Source of the DNA: Microbacterium dauci
Lineage (GTDB): Bacteria > Actinomycetota > Actinomycetes > Actinomycetales > Microbacteriaceae
DNA: 64,000 nucleotides
NCBI RefSeq assembly: GCF_030065535.1
Contig: NZ_JASJND010000002.1
Location: forward strand, 62,001-126,000
Reading direction: 5' to 3'
The notes under the pieces are model-generated. The model did no database searches, was not told the origin of the DNA, and was given only the letters and a program-made list of their open reading frames with translations. The translations under genes were made by a program, and so were the position numbers. Shown one piece after another: positions 9,417 to 18,109 of the stretch; the stretch's first letter is position 1, and every line of letters starts with the position of its first letter.

Positions 9417-10931
9417 ATGTCTGCTGCACCGCACCCCCTCACCACGACCGCTTCCGGGAGCGACGTCCGCGTCCGCTTCTGCCCGTCGCCCACCGGCCTG
9501 CCGCACGTCGGTATGGTCCGCACCGCGCTGTTCAACTGGGCCTACGCCCGCCACACCGGCGGCAAGCTCGTGTTCCGCGTCGAAGACACCGACGCCGCCC
9601 GCGACAGCGAGGAGAGCTACCGCCAGCTCGTCGACGCGCTGACCTGGCTCGAGATCGATTGGGACGAGGGCGTCGAGAAGGGCGGCCCGCACGGGCCGTA
9701 TCGCCAGTCGCAGCGTCACGACATCTACCGCGGCGTGCTCGAAAAGCTCATCGCCTCGGGCGCCGTGTACGAGTCGTACTCGACCGCCGAAGAGATCGAC
9801 GCCCGCAACGAGGCGAACGGCCGCGCGAAGCAGCTCGGCTACGACAACTACGACCGCACGCTGACCGACGAGCAGAAGGCCGCGTTCCGCGCTGAGGGCC
9901 GCGAGCCCGCGTGGCGCGTGCGCGTCCCCGATGAGGACGTCACCTACGTCGACCTCATCCGCGGTGAGGTGACCTTCCCCGCGGGGTCGTTCCCCGACTT
10001 CGTGATCGTGCGTGCGGGTGGCATCCCGCTCTACACGTTCACGAACCCCGTCGACGATGCGCTCATGGGCATCACCCATGTGCTCCGCGGCGAGGACCTC
10101 ATGCCGTCGACGGCGCGCCAGCTCGCGCTCTACGCCGCACTCGTGGATGCCGGTGTCACGACGTTCGTCCCGCGCTTCGCGCACATGCCGCTCGTGCTGG
10201 GTGAGGAGGGTACGAAGAAGCTCTCCAAGCGCGACCCGAAGGCAGATCTCTTCCTCCAGCGTGAGAAGGGGTTCATCCACGAAGGACTGCTGAACTACCT
10301 GTCTCTGCTCGGCTGGTCGATCGCGGCCGACCGTGACGTCTTCAGCCGGCAGGAGCTCATCGAGGCGTTCGACATCGTCGACGTGAACCCGAACCCGGCG
10401 CGCTTCGACCAGAAGAAGGCCGAGTCGATCAACGGCGACCACATCCGCATGCTCGCGTCGGACGACTTCGCCTCGAGGCTCGTGCCGTACCTCGTGGGTG
10501 CGGGCGTCGTCAGCACGCCGCCGACCGACGCGCAGCTCGAGTTGCTCGCGCAGGCGGCGCCGCTCGTGCAGGAGCGCATGCAGATGCTCGGCGAGGCGCC
10601 GGGGCTGCTCGGCTTCCTGTTCCGCGACGTGGACGGCTACGACGAAGACGCGCTCAAGGGCCTCCCGGCGAACGCCGCCGAGGTGCTCGCCGCGTCCGCC
10701 GAGGCGCTGGCCGCCGTGCCCGCTGACGCGTTCACGGCTGACGCGATCCAGGCTTCCCTTGCCGGTGCCCTCATCGATGGGCTGGGCCTGAAGCCGCGCA
10801 TCGCCTACGGCCCCGCGCGCGTCGCGCTCAGCGGGCGTCGCGTGTCGCCGCCCCTGTTCGAGTCGATGGAACTGCTCGGTAAGGACGTGACGCTCGCGCG
10901 CCTCGAGCAGCTCCGCGCGACACGCGGCTGA
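9417..10931 (+). CDS. gltX: glutamyl-tRNA synthetase
   Basis: Charges tRNA-Glu with glutamate; in bacteria lacking GlnRS the same enzyme also mischarges tRNA-Gln for GatCAB. The 504-residue class I synthetase shows the HIGH-type motif within [20 protein letters not shown] near the N-terminus, the VEDTD motif, and the KMSKS-type motif [10 protein letters not shown] at about 269. The C-terminal third is the anticodon-binding helical domain. I chose ATG 9417 ([11 protein letters not shown]); the frame is open further upstream but without family similarity. The gene is followed by the tRNA-Gln gene. Confidence 0.97.
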   Translation: MSAAPHPLTTTASGSDVRVRFCPSPTGLPHVGMVRTALFNWAYARHTGGKLVFRVEDTDAARDSEESYRQLVDALTWLEIDWDEGVEKGGPHGPYRQSQRHDIYRGVLEKLIASGAVYESYSTAEEIDARNEANGRAKQLGYDNYDRTLTDEQKAAFRAEGREPAWRVRVPDEDVTYVDLIRGEVTFPAGSFPDFVIVRAGGIPLYTFTNPVDDALMGITHVLRGEDLMPSTARQLALYAALVDAGVTTFVPRFAHMPLVLGEEGTKKLSKRDPKADLFLQREKGFIHEGLLNYLSLLGWSIAADRDVFSRQELIEAFDIVDVNPNPARFDQKKAESINGDHIRMLASDDFASRLVPYLVGAGVVSTPPTDAQLELLAQAAPLVQERMQMLGEAPGLLGFLFRDVDGYDEDALKGLPANAAEVLAASAEALAAVPADAFTADAIQASLAGALIDGLGLKPRIAYGPARVALSGRRVSPPLFESMELLGKDVTLARLEQLRATRG

Positions 10932-10943
10932 CACGTCGCCGGT

Positions 10944-10972
10944 TTGGACCGGAGCCTGCCGTGGGCTAAGCT
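10944..10972 (+). promoter_or_regulatory. promoter of tRNA-Gln
   Basis: TTGGAC (10944-10949) and TAAGCT (10967-10972) are separated by 17 bp and end 32 bp before the mature 5' end of tRNA-Gln. Both hexamers fit the actinobacterial housekeeping consensus (TTGAC / TAnnnT). Confidence 0.7.
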
Positions 10973-11004
10973 TGATCCTCGGTACGACTTCGGTCGAAGC
11001 CCCT

Positions 11005-11076
11005 TGGGGTATGGTGTAATTGGCAACACGGCTGATTCTGGTTCAGTTGTTCTTGGTTCGAGTCCAGGTACCCCAG
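11005..11076 (+). tRNA. tRNA-Gln (CTG anticodon)
   Basis: A 72-nt cloverleaf. The acceptor strands TGGGGTA and TACCCCA pair fully, the anticodon stem-loop carries CTG, and the T-arm is TTCGAGTC-type. The 3' CCA is not encoded (GCA follows). It has its own promoter and a terminator 8 bp downstream. Its 3' half, from TTCAG in the anticodon stem onward, is repeated in degraded form at about 18864-18898, which suggests this gene served as an integration site. Confidence 0.95.
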
Positions 11077-11083
11077 CAAGGTG

Positions 11084-11109
11084 AAAACCCCCGCCCCGGC
11101 GGGGGTTTT
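11084..11109 (+). terminator. rho-independent terminator of tRNA-Gln
   Basis: Perfect 12-bp stem AAAACCCCCGCC / GGCGGGGGTTTT with a 2-nt loop and a T-run at its 3' end. A near-identical copy occurs at 18906-18931. Confidence 0.9.
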
Positions 11110-11123
11110 GCGTTGCGCGGACG

Positions 11124-11585
11124 ATGCGCAACCATGATTCCATGGACGCCGATCGCCACCGTTCCGCACGGCAGATGACGTTCATCCCCGCGCGAGCCGT
11201 CGTAGCCGGGGCGTTCGCCGCATGGGGCACGATCATGGCTGTCGCCATTGTGCTCACGGTGATCGGCGCGATCGTGGCACCGGACCGCGCCGGGTGGGCG
11301 GCCTTCGCGATGTTGGCAGTCACGGTGATGAGCGCCGTACTCGTCGGGCTGGCGGCGGTCATCGCGTGGGCGGTGTCACCGCTGCTCGGTGCGCTTCCGT
11401 CCCGCGGAGGCCGGATCGGCGCGTGGGCGCTGTTCGGGATGATCCTCGGCGCCGTCCTCCCGCTCGTGTTCCTGGGCGGCGGCGGACCAGTGGGAACGAC
11501 AGGTCTGGCGGTCCTCGGGGGCGCCGCGACGCTCGCCGGAGGCACGGTTGCGAACCGCGTCCGACGGCGTACGACGACTCGCTGA
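11124..11585 (+). CDS. small integral membrane protein, function unknown
   Basis: A 153-residue protein with four hydrophobic segments (about 22-50, 56-80, 92-118 and 122-142) and a basic C-terminal tail (VRRRTTTR). No family recognised. Starts at ATG 11124, ATG 11142 or ATG 11175 are all possible because none has a good ribosome-binding site; the last still keeps all TM segments. It sits between the tRNA-Gln terminator and the first copy of the 459-bp repeat, and has no counterpart next to the second tRNA remnant. Confidence 0.55.
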   Translation: MRNHDSMDADRHRSARQMTFIPARAVVAGAFAAWGTIMAVAIVLTVIGAIVAPDRAGWAAFAMLAVTVMSAVLVGLAAVIAWAVSPLLGALPSRGGRIGAWALFGMILGAVLPLVFLGGGGPVGTTGLAVLGGAATLAGGTVANRVRRRTTTR

Positions 11586-11620
11586 TACCCGGATCCGGCG
11601 CAGTGCGGGAAGATGGCCGC

Positions 11621-11848
11621 ATGGGGCTCTTCACGCAACGACCCGAAGATCCGACCGAGTGGGCCGGGCTGCCCGGTGAGCCGCTCCGTCGGCAGGGCGC
11701 GGCATCCCACCTCGACGCGGATGACCGGTGGCGCCCCGAGCTCGTCGGTGATGCACCCGCGGGCGTGACGTCGATCGAGATCTTGATGCCGCAGCATCCG
11801 GAGACTGTCGGGACGGATGCCGCGGGAGCAGACGGAGACGGCGACTGA
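11621..11848 (+). CDS. 75-aa conserved-looking protein, copy 1
   Basis: A short acidic protein (MGLFTQRPEDPTEWAGLPGE... ending in a run of Asp/Gly/Ala) of unknown function. It has no membrane segment or known motif. The coding sequence is duplicated at 18985-19212 and the two proteins are identical. The few base differences near the start lie outside the coding part or are silent. Preservation of the reading frame in both copies suggests a recent duplication rather than long maintenance. Confidence 0.6.
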   Translation: MGLFTQRPEDPTEWAGLPGEPLRRQGAASHLDADDRWRPELVGDAPAGVTSIEILMPQHPETVGTDAAGADGDGD

Positions 11849-11851
11849 CCG

Positions 11852-12048
11852 TCAGCGCATCGCCTCGCCGATGTAGGAGTACTTGACGAAGACGTCGCTC
11901 GCCCAGCCGGCCTCCTCGAGGACGCCCTGGACGGCGCTCAGCATGTATTTCGAGTCCCACCCCATGTAGAGGTACTGGCCGGGCGCGAGCTCGTCCCACT
12001 GCCCGTTCCACGCCTTGGCCGGATAGACCGGCCCGCCGCGCCGCGCGC
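11852..12048 (-). pseudogene. truncated 3' end of DUF262/DUF1524 gene
   Basis: The minus strand encodes the same last 65 or so residues as the full gene at 19216-21228 (from the RRGGPVYPAKAWNGQWDEL stretch to the end GEAMR). Upstream of 12048 the similarity is lost, so the ParB/DGQQR domain, the HNH region and the start codon are missing. It is a non-functional remnant created together with the direct repeat. Confidence 0.85.
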
Positions 12049-12085
12049 GTCGTAATCCTCCATGCGTGACATGTGAGCCCTCCCT

Positions 12086-12124
12086 CGGCCTCGATCCTCC
12101 AGGAGTACCGCAGGATCGAGGCCG
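12086..12124 (-). terminator. hairpin after the sugar operon
   Basis: A 13-bp perfect inverted repeat CGGCCTCGATCCT / AGGATCGAGGCCG with a 13-nt loop, 38 bp downstream of the GH13 stop codon on the minus strand. There is no strong T-run, so it may act as a transcript-end stabiliser or an intrinsic terminator of the GC-rich type. Confidence 0.6.
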
Positions 12125-12161
12125 GGTCGCACACCCTTGACGCCGGACGGAGGTGTGTGGG

Positions 12162-13742
12162 TCAGGACGTGGCGATCCAGGCGGCGGTGTCGGGCGGGAG
12201 CAGGCCCTCGACGAGGGGATGCGACGACGCGAGCACCTCGCCTTCGGGAAGCGCCACCGCCTGCGCGCCCATCGCCAGGGCGACCACGACACCGTCCGAC
12301 CGCCGGCAGGTGACCAGCCCGTCGTCCGTGACCGCCCAGGTCGAGGTCGCGGCGGCGTCGAGGCCGCCCTCGACCAGCAACTGCGCGCGCAGGCGCGTCG
12401 TGGAGCGCACGAGGTGCAACAGCGAATCGGGGTCGTCCTGCTGCACCTGCACCGACCGCGTTCCCCACCCGAGCGGCACGGGAAGCCACGGTTCCGCGGC
12501 CCCCGCCGGGGAGAAGCCGAAGGCGCCGTCGGGCTCGGCCGTCCATGGCATCGGCACGCGTACACCGTCGCGAGACACGCCGCCGCGGTGCCACATCGGG
12601 TCGAGCCGCGCCTCGATCGGCACATCGACTTCGGGCAGCCCGAGTTCCTGACCCTGGAAGAGGTAGGCGGGGCCGGGAAGCCCGAGAAGCGCGAGCACCG
12701 CGGCTCGTGCGCGGCGCTCGCCGCGCTCGCCCGCTCCGAACCGCGTGGCGCTGCGCACGAGGTCGTGATTCTCCAGCGCCCAGGTCGGGGCGGCGCCGTA
12801 TCGCGCGCGCGCCGCCTCCAACTCTGTGCCGACGGCGGCCCACTGGGCCGCATCCCAGTCGAGCTTGGCGAAGGCGAACGCGAAGGTCTGGTGCATCTCG
12901 TCGGGTCGGGTGTACCGCGCGGAGCGCTCGGGCGGCAGGTTCACCTCGCCGACGAGCAGCCGCGGCGGGTCGTACTCCTCGGCCACCCGCCGCCAGCGGC
13001 GGTACACCTCGTGCACGGGCTCCTGGTCCATCGCGAGGGGGTTCGAACGCAGGCCGTCGATGACCGTCGGCACCACCGGTGAGTCGGGCAGCCCCTCGGC
13101 CTTGAAAAGGCCGTGCGCCACGTCGACGCGCACGCCGTCGGCGCCGCGCTCCAGCCACCAGCGCAGGACGTGCTCGAAGTAGTCGCCCACGGCGGGGTTG
13201 CGCCAGTTCCAGTCCGGTTGCGCGGGGGCGAACAGGTGCAGATACCACTCGGTGTCGGTGTCGGAATCCGGACGCGCGCGCGTCCACGCCGAGCCGCCGA
13301 ACACGCTCAGCCAATTGTTGGGCGGCGAGCCGTCGGGGCCGCCCTCGGCGAAGTGGAACCACTCGCGCTCGGGCGAGCCGGGACCCGCGGCCAGCGCCGC
13401 CCGGAACCGCTCGTGCTGATCGGAGGTGTGGTTGGGGACGAGGTCGACGATGATGCGGACGCCGTGCGCGTGAGCCCGCGCGAGCAGCTCGTCGAAGTCG
13501 GCGAGGGTGCCGAACATCGGATCGACGTCGAGGTAGTCGCTGACGTCGTAGCCCTGGTCGACCTGGGGGGAGCGCTGGAAGGGCGTCAGCCAGATGCCGT
13601 CGACGCCGAGCCCGGCGATATACGGCAGGCGGTCGGTCACCCCGCGGAGGTCCCCCACCCCGTCGCCGTCCGAATCGGCGAAGGAGCGCGGGTACACCTC
13701 GTAGATGACCGCCGTCCGCCACCACCGGTCGGTATCAGTCAC
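12162..13742 (-). CDS. GH13 alpha-glucosidase
   Basis: A 526-residue cytoplasmic glycoside hydrolase family 13 enzyme that releases glucose from alpha-glucosides (oligo-1,6-glucosidase/maltase type). The four GH13 regions are visible: DLVPNHT at about 100-106, GVRVDVAHG with nucleophile Asp at about 207, LLVGEV with acid/base Glu at about 266, and LENHD with Asp at about 327. There is no signal peptide, as expected for hydrolysis after ABC import. The GTG start at 13742 overlaps the permease stop (GTGA), so it is translationally coupled and is the last gene of the lacI-led operon. Whether the sugar is maltose, isomaltose, trehalose or sucrose-like cannot be fixed. Confidence 0.9.
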   Translation of the reverse strand: MTDTDRWWRTAVIYEVYPRSFADSDGDGVGDLRGVTDRLPYIAGLGVDGIWLTPFQRSPQVDQGYDVSDYLDVDPMFGTLADFDELLARAHAHGVRIIVDLVPNHTSDQHERFRAALAAGPGSPEREWFHFAEGGPDGSPPNNWLSVFGGSAWTRARPDSDTDTEWYLHLFAPAQPDWNWRNPAVGDYFEHVLRWWLERGADGVRVDVAHGLFKAEGLPDSPVVPTVIDGLRSNPLAMDQEPVHEVYRRWRRVAEEYDPPRLLVGEVNLPPERSARYTRPDEMHQTFAFAFAKLDWDAAQWAAVGTELEAARARYGAAPTWALENHDLVRSATRFGAGERGERRARAAVLALLGLPGPAYLFQGQELGLPEVDVPIEARLDPMWHRGGVSRDGVRVPMPWTAEPDGAFGFSPAGAAEPWLPVPLGWGTRSVQVQQDDPDSLLHLVRSTTRLRAQLLVEGGLDAAATSTWAVTDDGLVTCRRSDGVVVALAMGAQAVALPEGEVLASSHPLVEGLLPPDTAAWIATS

Positions 13743-14623
13743 TTCCCGGCTCCCGAGGTGAGGCCCTCGACGATGCGGCGCTGGAAGATCAGGATCATGA
13801 TGACCAACGGGATGGTGACGATCACGCCCGCCGCCATCTGCTGCGCGTACGGCGACTCGAAGTCGCTCGCGCCGGTGAACAGCGAGATCGCCACCGTCGC
13901 GGTGCGGTAGGCCGGGTCGTTCACCATCGACAGCGCGATGATAAACTCGTTCCAGCTTTCGATGAAGGTCAGGATCGCGGTCGTGAACACCCCGGGGGCG
14001 GCCAGCGGCAGCAGCACCTTGCGGAAGGCCTGCCACTTGGTGGCGCCGTCCATGAGGGCGGCCTCCTCCAGGTCGTACGGCAGCTGCTTCATGAAGGTGG
14101 TGAGGTTCCACACGGCGAGCGGGATCGCGAACGACAGGCTCGGCACGATCATCGCCTGGTAGGTGTTGATCCACCCGATGTCGGAGAACAGCCGCAGCAG
14201 CGGCACGACGACGGAGATGCCGGGGAACATCGAGGTGCCGATGATGATCGCCAGGATCGCGGTCTTGAAGCGGAACTTCAGCCGGGCGATGGCGTACGCG
14301 GCGAAGATCGCGACGACCAGCGCGAGCGCGGTCGTCACCGACGCGACGATCAGGCTGTTGAGGAGGGCGCGGCCGAACTGCGTCGAGCCGGAGAAGACGT
14401 CGGCGTAGTTCTCGAGCGTCCAGGTGGTCGGCAGCAGCGTCGTCTCGAAGATGTCCGAGGGCTCGCGCAGGCTCGAGACGACCATCCAGTAGAACGGCGC
14501 CAGGCAGTACACGGCGATGATCGCGATGATGAGGATGCGGCCGGTGCCGCCCAGCCAGGGCCGGCGGGTGGCGCCGCGCAAGTCGGCGGACGTCAGGGAA
14601 CGCGAAGGGGTGGCGACGCTCAT
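13739..14623 (-). CDS. carbohydrate ABC transporter permease (MalG-like)
   Basis: A 294-residue inner-membrane subunit of a CUT1-type sugar ABC transporter with six TM segments. The EAA loop that contacts the ATPase is seen as LEEAALMDGATKWQAFRKVLLPLAAP (about 200-225). The N-terminal segment FYWMVVSSLREPSDIF is typical of MalG. The ATG at 14623 overlaps the stop of the partner permease (ATGA). No ATPase gene is present in the operon, so a shared MsiK-type ATPase elsewhere is probably used, as is common in actinobacteria. Confidence 0.92.
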   Translation of the reverse strand: MSVATPSRSLTSADLRGATRRPWLGGTGRILIIAIIAVYCLAPFYWMVVSSLREPSDIFETTLLPTTWTLENYADVFSGSTQFGRALLNSLIVASVTTALALVVAIFAAYAIARLKFRFKTAILAIIIGTSMFPGISVVVPLLRLFSDIGWINTYQAMIVPSLSFAIPLAVWNLTTFMKQLPYDLEEAALMDGATKWQAFRKVLLPLAAPGVFTTAILTFIESWNEFIIALSMVNDPAYRTATVAISLFTGASDFESPYAQQMAAGVIVTIPLVIMILIFQRRIVEGLTSGAGK

Positions 14624-15594
14624 GCGCGGGCCTGCTTCCGGAATCGGGCGGCGCGGCGGGGTCGGTCTTTCGACCCGACGACGTTCGCGCCGAGGAGCTT
14701 GACGAAGACGAACGCGATGACGGCGACGTACACCACGAGCACGATCGAGAAAGCGGATGCGGTGCCGTACTCGAGCTGGTTGGACGAATCCCACGCGAGG
14801 ATCGACATGGTCTCGACCGAGGGGTTGCGCGGCCCGATGAGCACGAAGGGCAGGTCGAACATCCGCAGCGCGTCGAGCAGGCGGAACAACACCGCCACCA
14901 GCAGCGCCGGGCGCACGAGCGGGAGGGTGATCGACACGAACTGGCGCCAGGCGCCGGCACCGTCGAGCTTGGCGGCCTCGTACACCTCGCCCGGGATGAT
15001 CTGGAGCCCGGCGAGCACCAGGAGGCCGATGAACGGCGCGGTCTTCCACACCTCGGCGGTGATGACGGCGATCTGGGCGGCGAAACCGTCGGCGGTCCAG
15101 AGCACCTCCTGGCCGGTGAGGGTGTTGACGATGCCCTCGGACTGGAAGATCCAGCGCCACAGCAGGCCCGACACCGCCGTGGGGATCGCCCACGGGATCA
15201 GGATGGCGGCGCGCAGGAACGCCCGGCCCTTGAACGCGCGGTTCATCAAAACGGCGAAGGTCACGCCGATCGCCGTCTCCAGGGCGACCGAGACGAACGT
15301 GAAGAACGTCGTGTTCCACAGGGCGTTGTAGAACCTGTCGCTGCCGGAGCCGACGAAGATGTCGAGGTAGTTGGCGAGCCCGACGAACTGGTCGCCTTCG
15401 ACGACGAACCCGCTCTCGTCGAGGCCGGAGTTGGACGCGAACAGCGACTGGTACACGGCGGACAGCAGCGGATAGAGGATGACGAGGGCGAGGACGAGGA
15501 ATGTCGGCGACAGCAGCAGAGCCGCGCGACGGCCTTCTCGGGGTCCCTTGTCGCGCGCGGGCACGGTGGCCGGCGCCAGAGACGTCGTGGACAT
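14620..15594 (-). CDS. carbohydrate ABC transporter permease (MalF-like)
   Basis: A 324-residue CUT1 permease with six TM segments; the EAA motif appears as VYEAAKLDGAGAWRQFVSITLPLVRP. A long periplasmic loop follows TM1 (SNSGLDESGF... region), as in MalF-type subunits. I chose the start at 15594 (MSTTSLAP) because AGGAAG lies 6 bp upstream; the frame extends further but is Pro/Arg-rich without similarity. It pairs with the MalG-like protein encoded next in the operon. A hairpin at 15627-15654 separates it from the binding-protein gene. Confidence 0.92.
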   Translation of the reverse strand: MSTTSLAPATVPARDKGPREGRRAALLLSPTFLVLALVILYPLLSAVYQSLFASNSGLDESGFVVEGDQFVGLANYLDIFVGSGSDRFYNALWNTTFFTFVSVALETAIGVTFAVLMNRAFKGRAFLRAAILIPWAIPTAVSGLLWRWIFQSEGIVNTLTGQEVLWTADGFAAQIAVITAEVWKTAPFIGLLVLAGLQIIPGEVYEAAKLDGAGAWRQFVSITLPLVRPALLVAVLFRLLDALRMFDLPFVLIGPRNPSVETMSILAWDSSNQLEYGTASAFSIVLVVYVAVIAFVFVKLLGANVVGSKDRPRRAARFRKQARA

Positions 15595-15626
15595 CGGGAT
15601 CTTCCTGGGTGGAGGACGTGGAGGGA

Positions 15627-15654
15627 GGGGGTGACCCGCAGGCGGGCCACCCCC
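15627..15654 (-). promoter_or_regulatory. intercistronic hairpin between binding protein and permease
   Basis: Nested inverted repeats GGGGGTG/CACCCCC and CCCGC/GCGGG in the 67-bp gap. In sugar ABC operons such hairpins stabilise the upstream mRNA and keep the binding protein more abundant than the permeases; applying that here is inference. Confidence 0.5.
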
Positions 15655-15661
15655 GGGGGGA

Positions 15662-16966
15662 TCAGCCGACGATGCCCTCGAGCTCCGTCTGGAGCGCGGC
15701 GAGAGCTTCCTCGGGATCGGTGTCACCGGTCACGGCCTCGTAGACCGCATCCTGGATCGCTGCGGTCACGGCGCCGTACTGCACGACCTTCGGGCGGGGC
15801 TGGCCCGTCTCCACGGCCGTCAGCAGGGTAGGCAGGTACGGCAGGCGCTCGGTCACGGCCGCATCCTCGAACAGCGCGGAGTACACCGGGGCACGCGAGC
15901 TGAGGTCGAGGCGGGCGCGCTCCTGCTCTTCGCTGACGAAGAAGCGGATGAACTCCAGGGCCGTCTCCTTGTTCTCCGCGTAGCTGGAGATGGCGAGGTT
16001 GCGACCACCGAGCGTCGAGACGCCGGGGCCGTCCAGGCCCGGGATCGGCGACACGCTGAACTTGCCCGACACCGAGCTGGAGCCGTCGGCGGCGTTCAGC
16101 GCGTTGTAGATGTACGGCCAGTTGCGCAGGAACACCAGGCTGCCCGACTGGAAGGCCTCGCGGCCCTGCTCCTCCTGGAAGGTGATCGCATCGCGCGGAA
16201 TGGTGCCGTCGGCGTAGCCGTCGGCGAGCCACTCGAGAGCGGTGAGCGCCTCGGGGGTGTCGACGTCGGGCTGGCCGTCGGCGGTGAACAGCGAACCGCC
16301 CGCGGACGCGACGGCCTCGCTGAAGTTCACGGTGAGGCCCTCATTGCGGTCGAGCTGACCGGCGTAGCACGACATGCCGGCGGCTTCGGGAAGGGCCAGC
16401 ACCGCGTCGCACGCGGCCTGCAGCTCCTCCCAGGTCTCCGGCGCCTCGACGCCGGCGGCCTGGAGAAGGTCGGAGCGCGAGTACAGCAGCGCGCCGTCGG
16501 TGTAGTACGGGGCGGCGAAGAGCGTGTCGGCGTAGGTCGCCGCATCCACCGTCGCCGGGATCATCTCGTCGACGGGCAGGTCGTCTTCGGGGAGCGCGGT
16601 GATCCAGCGGTTCGCGGCGAACTCCGACGTCCAGACGACGTCGAGGTTCAGCACCGTGTAGGCGTCGGACTCGATCTGAGCGTTCTGCACCATCTGCTGG
16701 CGCTGCTGGTCGGCGTCCAGGGGGAGCTCGATCCACTCGACCTGCTCGTCGGGGTGTTCGGCGTTCCAGGCGTCGATGGTCTCCTGCGCGGCGCCGGAGG
16801 CGTCGGGGCTGGAGACGTAGGTGATCGGACCGCGGCCGGTGAGTTCGGCTTCGGCGGGCGCGGCGGTGTCGCCGCCGTCGCCGCCGGAGCAGGCGGCGAG
16901 GGCGATCATCGAACCGATCGCGAGGGTGGCGGCTGCGACAGTGCGGCCGTGGCGTCGCTGGATCAT
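15662..16966 (-). CDS. sugar-binding lipoprotein of ABC transporter
   Basis: A 434-residue extracellular solute-binding protein of family 1 (maltose/trehalose type), anchored to the membrane by lipid. The signal peptide ends in the lipobox LAAC with Cys at about 26, followed by a Gly/Asp/Ala linker. The mature domain starts GPITYVSSPDASGAAQETIDAWN and has the two-lobe pattern with APYYTDGALLYSRSDLL and SGSLVFLRNWPYIYN. Its ATG at 16966 overlaps the lacI stop (ATGA), coupling it to the regulator. It delivers the sugar to the two permeases downstream; the ligand is probably an alpha-glucoside because a GH13 glucosidase ends the operon. Confidence 0.92.
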   Translation of the reverse strand: MIQRRHGRTVAAATLAIGSMIALAACSGGDGGDTAAPAEAELTGRGPITYVSSPDASGAAQETIDAWNAEHPDEQVEWIELPLDADQQRQQMVQNAQIESDAYTVLNLDVVWTSEFAANRWITALPEDDLPVDEMIPATVDAATYADTLFAAPYYTDGALLYSRSDLLQAAGVEAPETWEELQAACDAVLALPEAAGMSCYAGQLDRNEGLTVNFSEAVASAGGSLFTADGQPDVDTPEALTALEWLADGYADGTIPRDAITFQEEQGREAFQSGSLVFLRNWPYIYNALNAADGSSSVSGKFSVSPIPGLDGPGVSTLGGRNLAISSYAENKETALEFIRFFVSEEQERARLDLSSRAPVYSALFEDAAVTERLPYLPTLLTAVETGQPRPKVVQYGAVTAAIQDAVYEAVTGDTDPEEALAALQTELEGIVG

Positions 16967-17967
16967 GGGAGATTCCTCTTTCTTGATGGGGCGGGAGAAG
17001 GTGCGGAGGCGGTGCTGCCGCGCTCGATGAGGCGGTGCTCGAAGATGCGCGAGCGCCAGGTGCCGTCGAGCAGGCCGAAGACGGCCTGCTCGCCCATGCG
17101 CTCCAGCGGCTGCGCGACGGTGCTGAGCGCGGGGTGCACGTGCTGCGACGTGCGGGTGTTGTCGAAGCCGAGCACCGAGACGTCCTCGGGAACGCGACGG
17201 CCACGGCGCTGCAGCTCGTTGATGGCGGCGGCGCCCATCTCGTCGCTGAGCGCGAAGACGGCCGACAGGCGCGGAGCCCGTTCGAGCAGGCGCCCGAGGG
17301 CGGGGGGAGCGCTGTCGTAGAGCGAGTTGCCGCGCTCGACGAGGGTCGGCGCATCCGCCTCTGCCATGGCGTGCTGATAGCCGCGCTCGCGCGGGGCGTT
17401 CACGAGCATCGAGCTCTCGTCACCCGCGAGCAGGCCGATCTCGCGGTGGCCGAGCTCCAGCAGGCGCCGCGTGCCGTCATATGCGGCCTGCTCGTCGTCG
17501 ATCGCGAGGCTCGGGAAGACGTCGCCGTTGCGGATGGCCACGGCCATCAGCGGCAGCCGGGCGCCGGCGATGCGACGCATGTCGCCGGTGATCGCGGAGG
17601 AGATCACCACGACGCCGGCAGCGCGATAGGTCTTGAAGCTGCGCAGGTAGCTCGGCGCGTGCTCGGCGCCGAGACCGGCGCGACCGAGCATCACGGTGTA
17701 GCCGCGCGAGCGCGCGGCGCTTTCGATGCCGCTCATCACCTGCGAGGCGAGGGCATCGGAGACGGCGGTGGCCAGCACGCCGATCACGGCGCTCTGCATC
17801 GTGCGCAGACCGCGCGCGAGAGTGTCGGGCTCGTATCCGAGTTCTGCGACGGCTGCCTCGACCCGCTCGCGCGTGTCGGCGCTGAAGCCGGGCACGCCGT
17901 TGATGACGCGAGAGACCGTCGCCGGAGAGACGCCGACGTGGCGTGCGACGTCGCGGATGGTCGCCAT
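16963..17967 (-). CDS. LacI-family transcriptional repressor
   Basis: A 334-residue LacI/GalR regulator. Residues 1-25 form the helix-turn-helix (MATIRDVARHVGVSPATVSRVING), followed by the hinge helix (LARGLRTMQS region) and a periplasmic-binding-protein-like sensor domain. I chose the start at 17967 because GGAAGG precedes it and it gives the canonical N-terminus; longer starts add a basic, dissimilar tail. It is the first gene of the operon, and two operator-like sites lie 80-140 bp upstream, so it probably represses the whole operon including itself until the sugar is bound. Confidence 0.92.
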   Translation of the reverse strand: MATIRDVARHVGVSPATVSRVINGVPGFSADTRERVEAAVAELGYEPDTLARGLRTMQSAVIGVLATAVSDALASQVMSGIESAARSRGYTVMLGRAGLGAEHAPSYLRSFKTYRAAGVVVISSAITGDMRRIAGARLPLMAVAIRNGDVFPSLAIDDEQAAYDGTRRLLELGHREIGLLAGDESSMLVNAPRERGYQHAMAEADAPTLVERGNSLYDSAPPALGRLLERAPRLSAVFALSDEMGAAAINELQRRGRRVPEDVSVLGFDNTRTSQHVHPALSTVAQPLERMGEQAVFGLLDGTWRSRIFEHRLIERGSTASAPSPAPSRKRNLP

Positions 17968-18047
17968 CGTCCCTTCCCGTCCTTGGGTCTGCCCGAGGCG
18001 GTGCGGCTGCGCGCTGCCTCGTGTCCTCACGCGTGCCCCGAGGGCAC

Positions 18048-18105
18048 GCAAAGGTTTACGTCGCATGACGCTACGGAACGTGCCGAGGTCGCGCAAACGT
18101 TTACG
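18048..18105. promoter_or_regulatory. two LacI-type operators upstream of the sugar operon
   Basis: GCAAAGGTTTACG at 18048-18060 and GCAAACGTTTACG at 18093-18105 share the same orientation and are 45 bp apart. The second contains the palindrome AAACGTTT with the central CG typical of LacI-family operators. They sit upstream of lacI on the minus strand, where the operon promoter should be. Confidence 0.7.
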
Positions 18106-18109
18106 AAAC

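Larger units (their letters stand above)
11590..12048. repeat. 459-bp direct repeat, left copy
   Basis: Matches 18954-19412 at a constant offset of 7364 bp with only a few substitutions near its left end. It carries the whole 75-aa ORF and, on the minus strand, the last 65 or so codons of the DUF262/DUF1524 gene. Identity stops abruptly at 12048, where this copy runs into unrelated sequence leading to the sugar operon. At the right copy the DUF262 gene continues intact. The left copy is therefore the truncated duplicate. Confidence 0.9.

Noticed and set aside
12073..13910. Several plus-strand frames opposite the GH13 and permease genes
   Set aside because: Antisense shadows; the minus-strand operon has complete motifs and 4-bp coupled starts.
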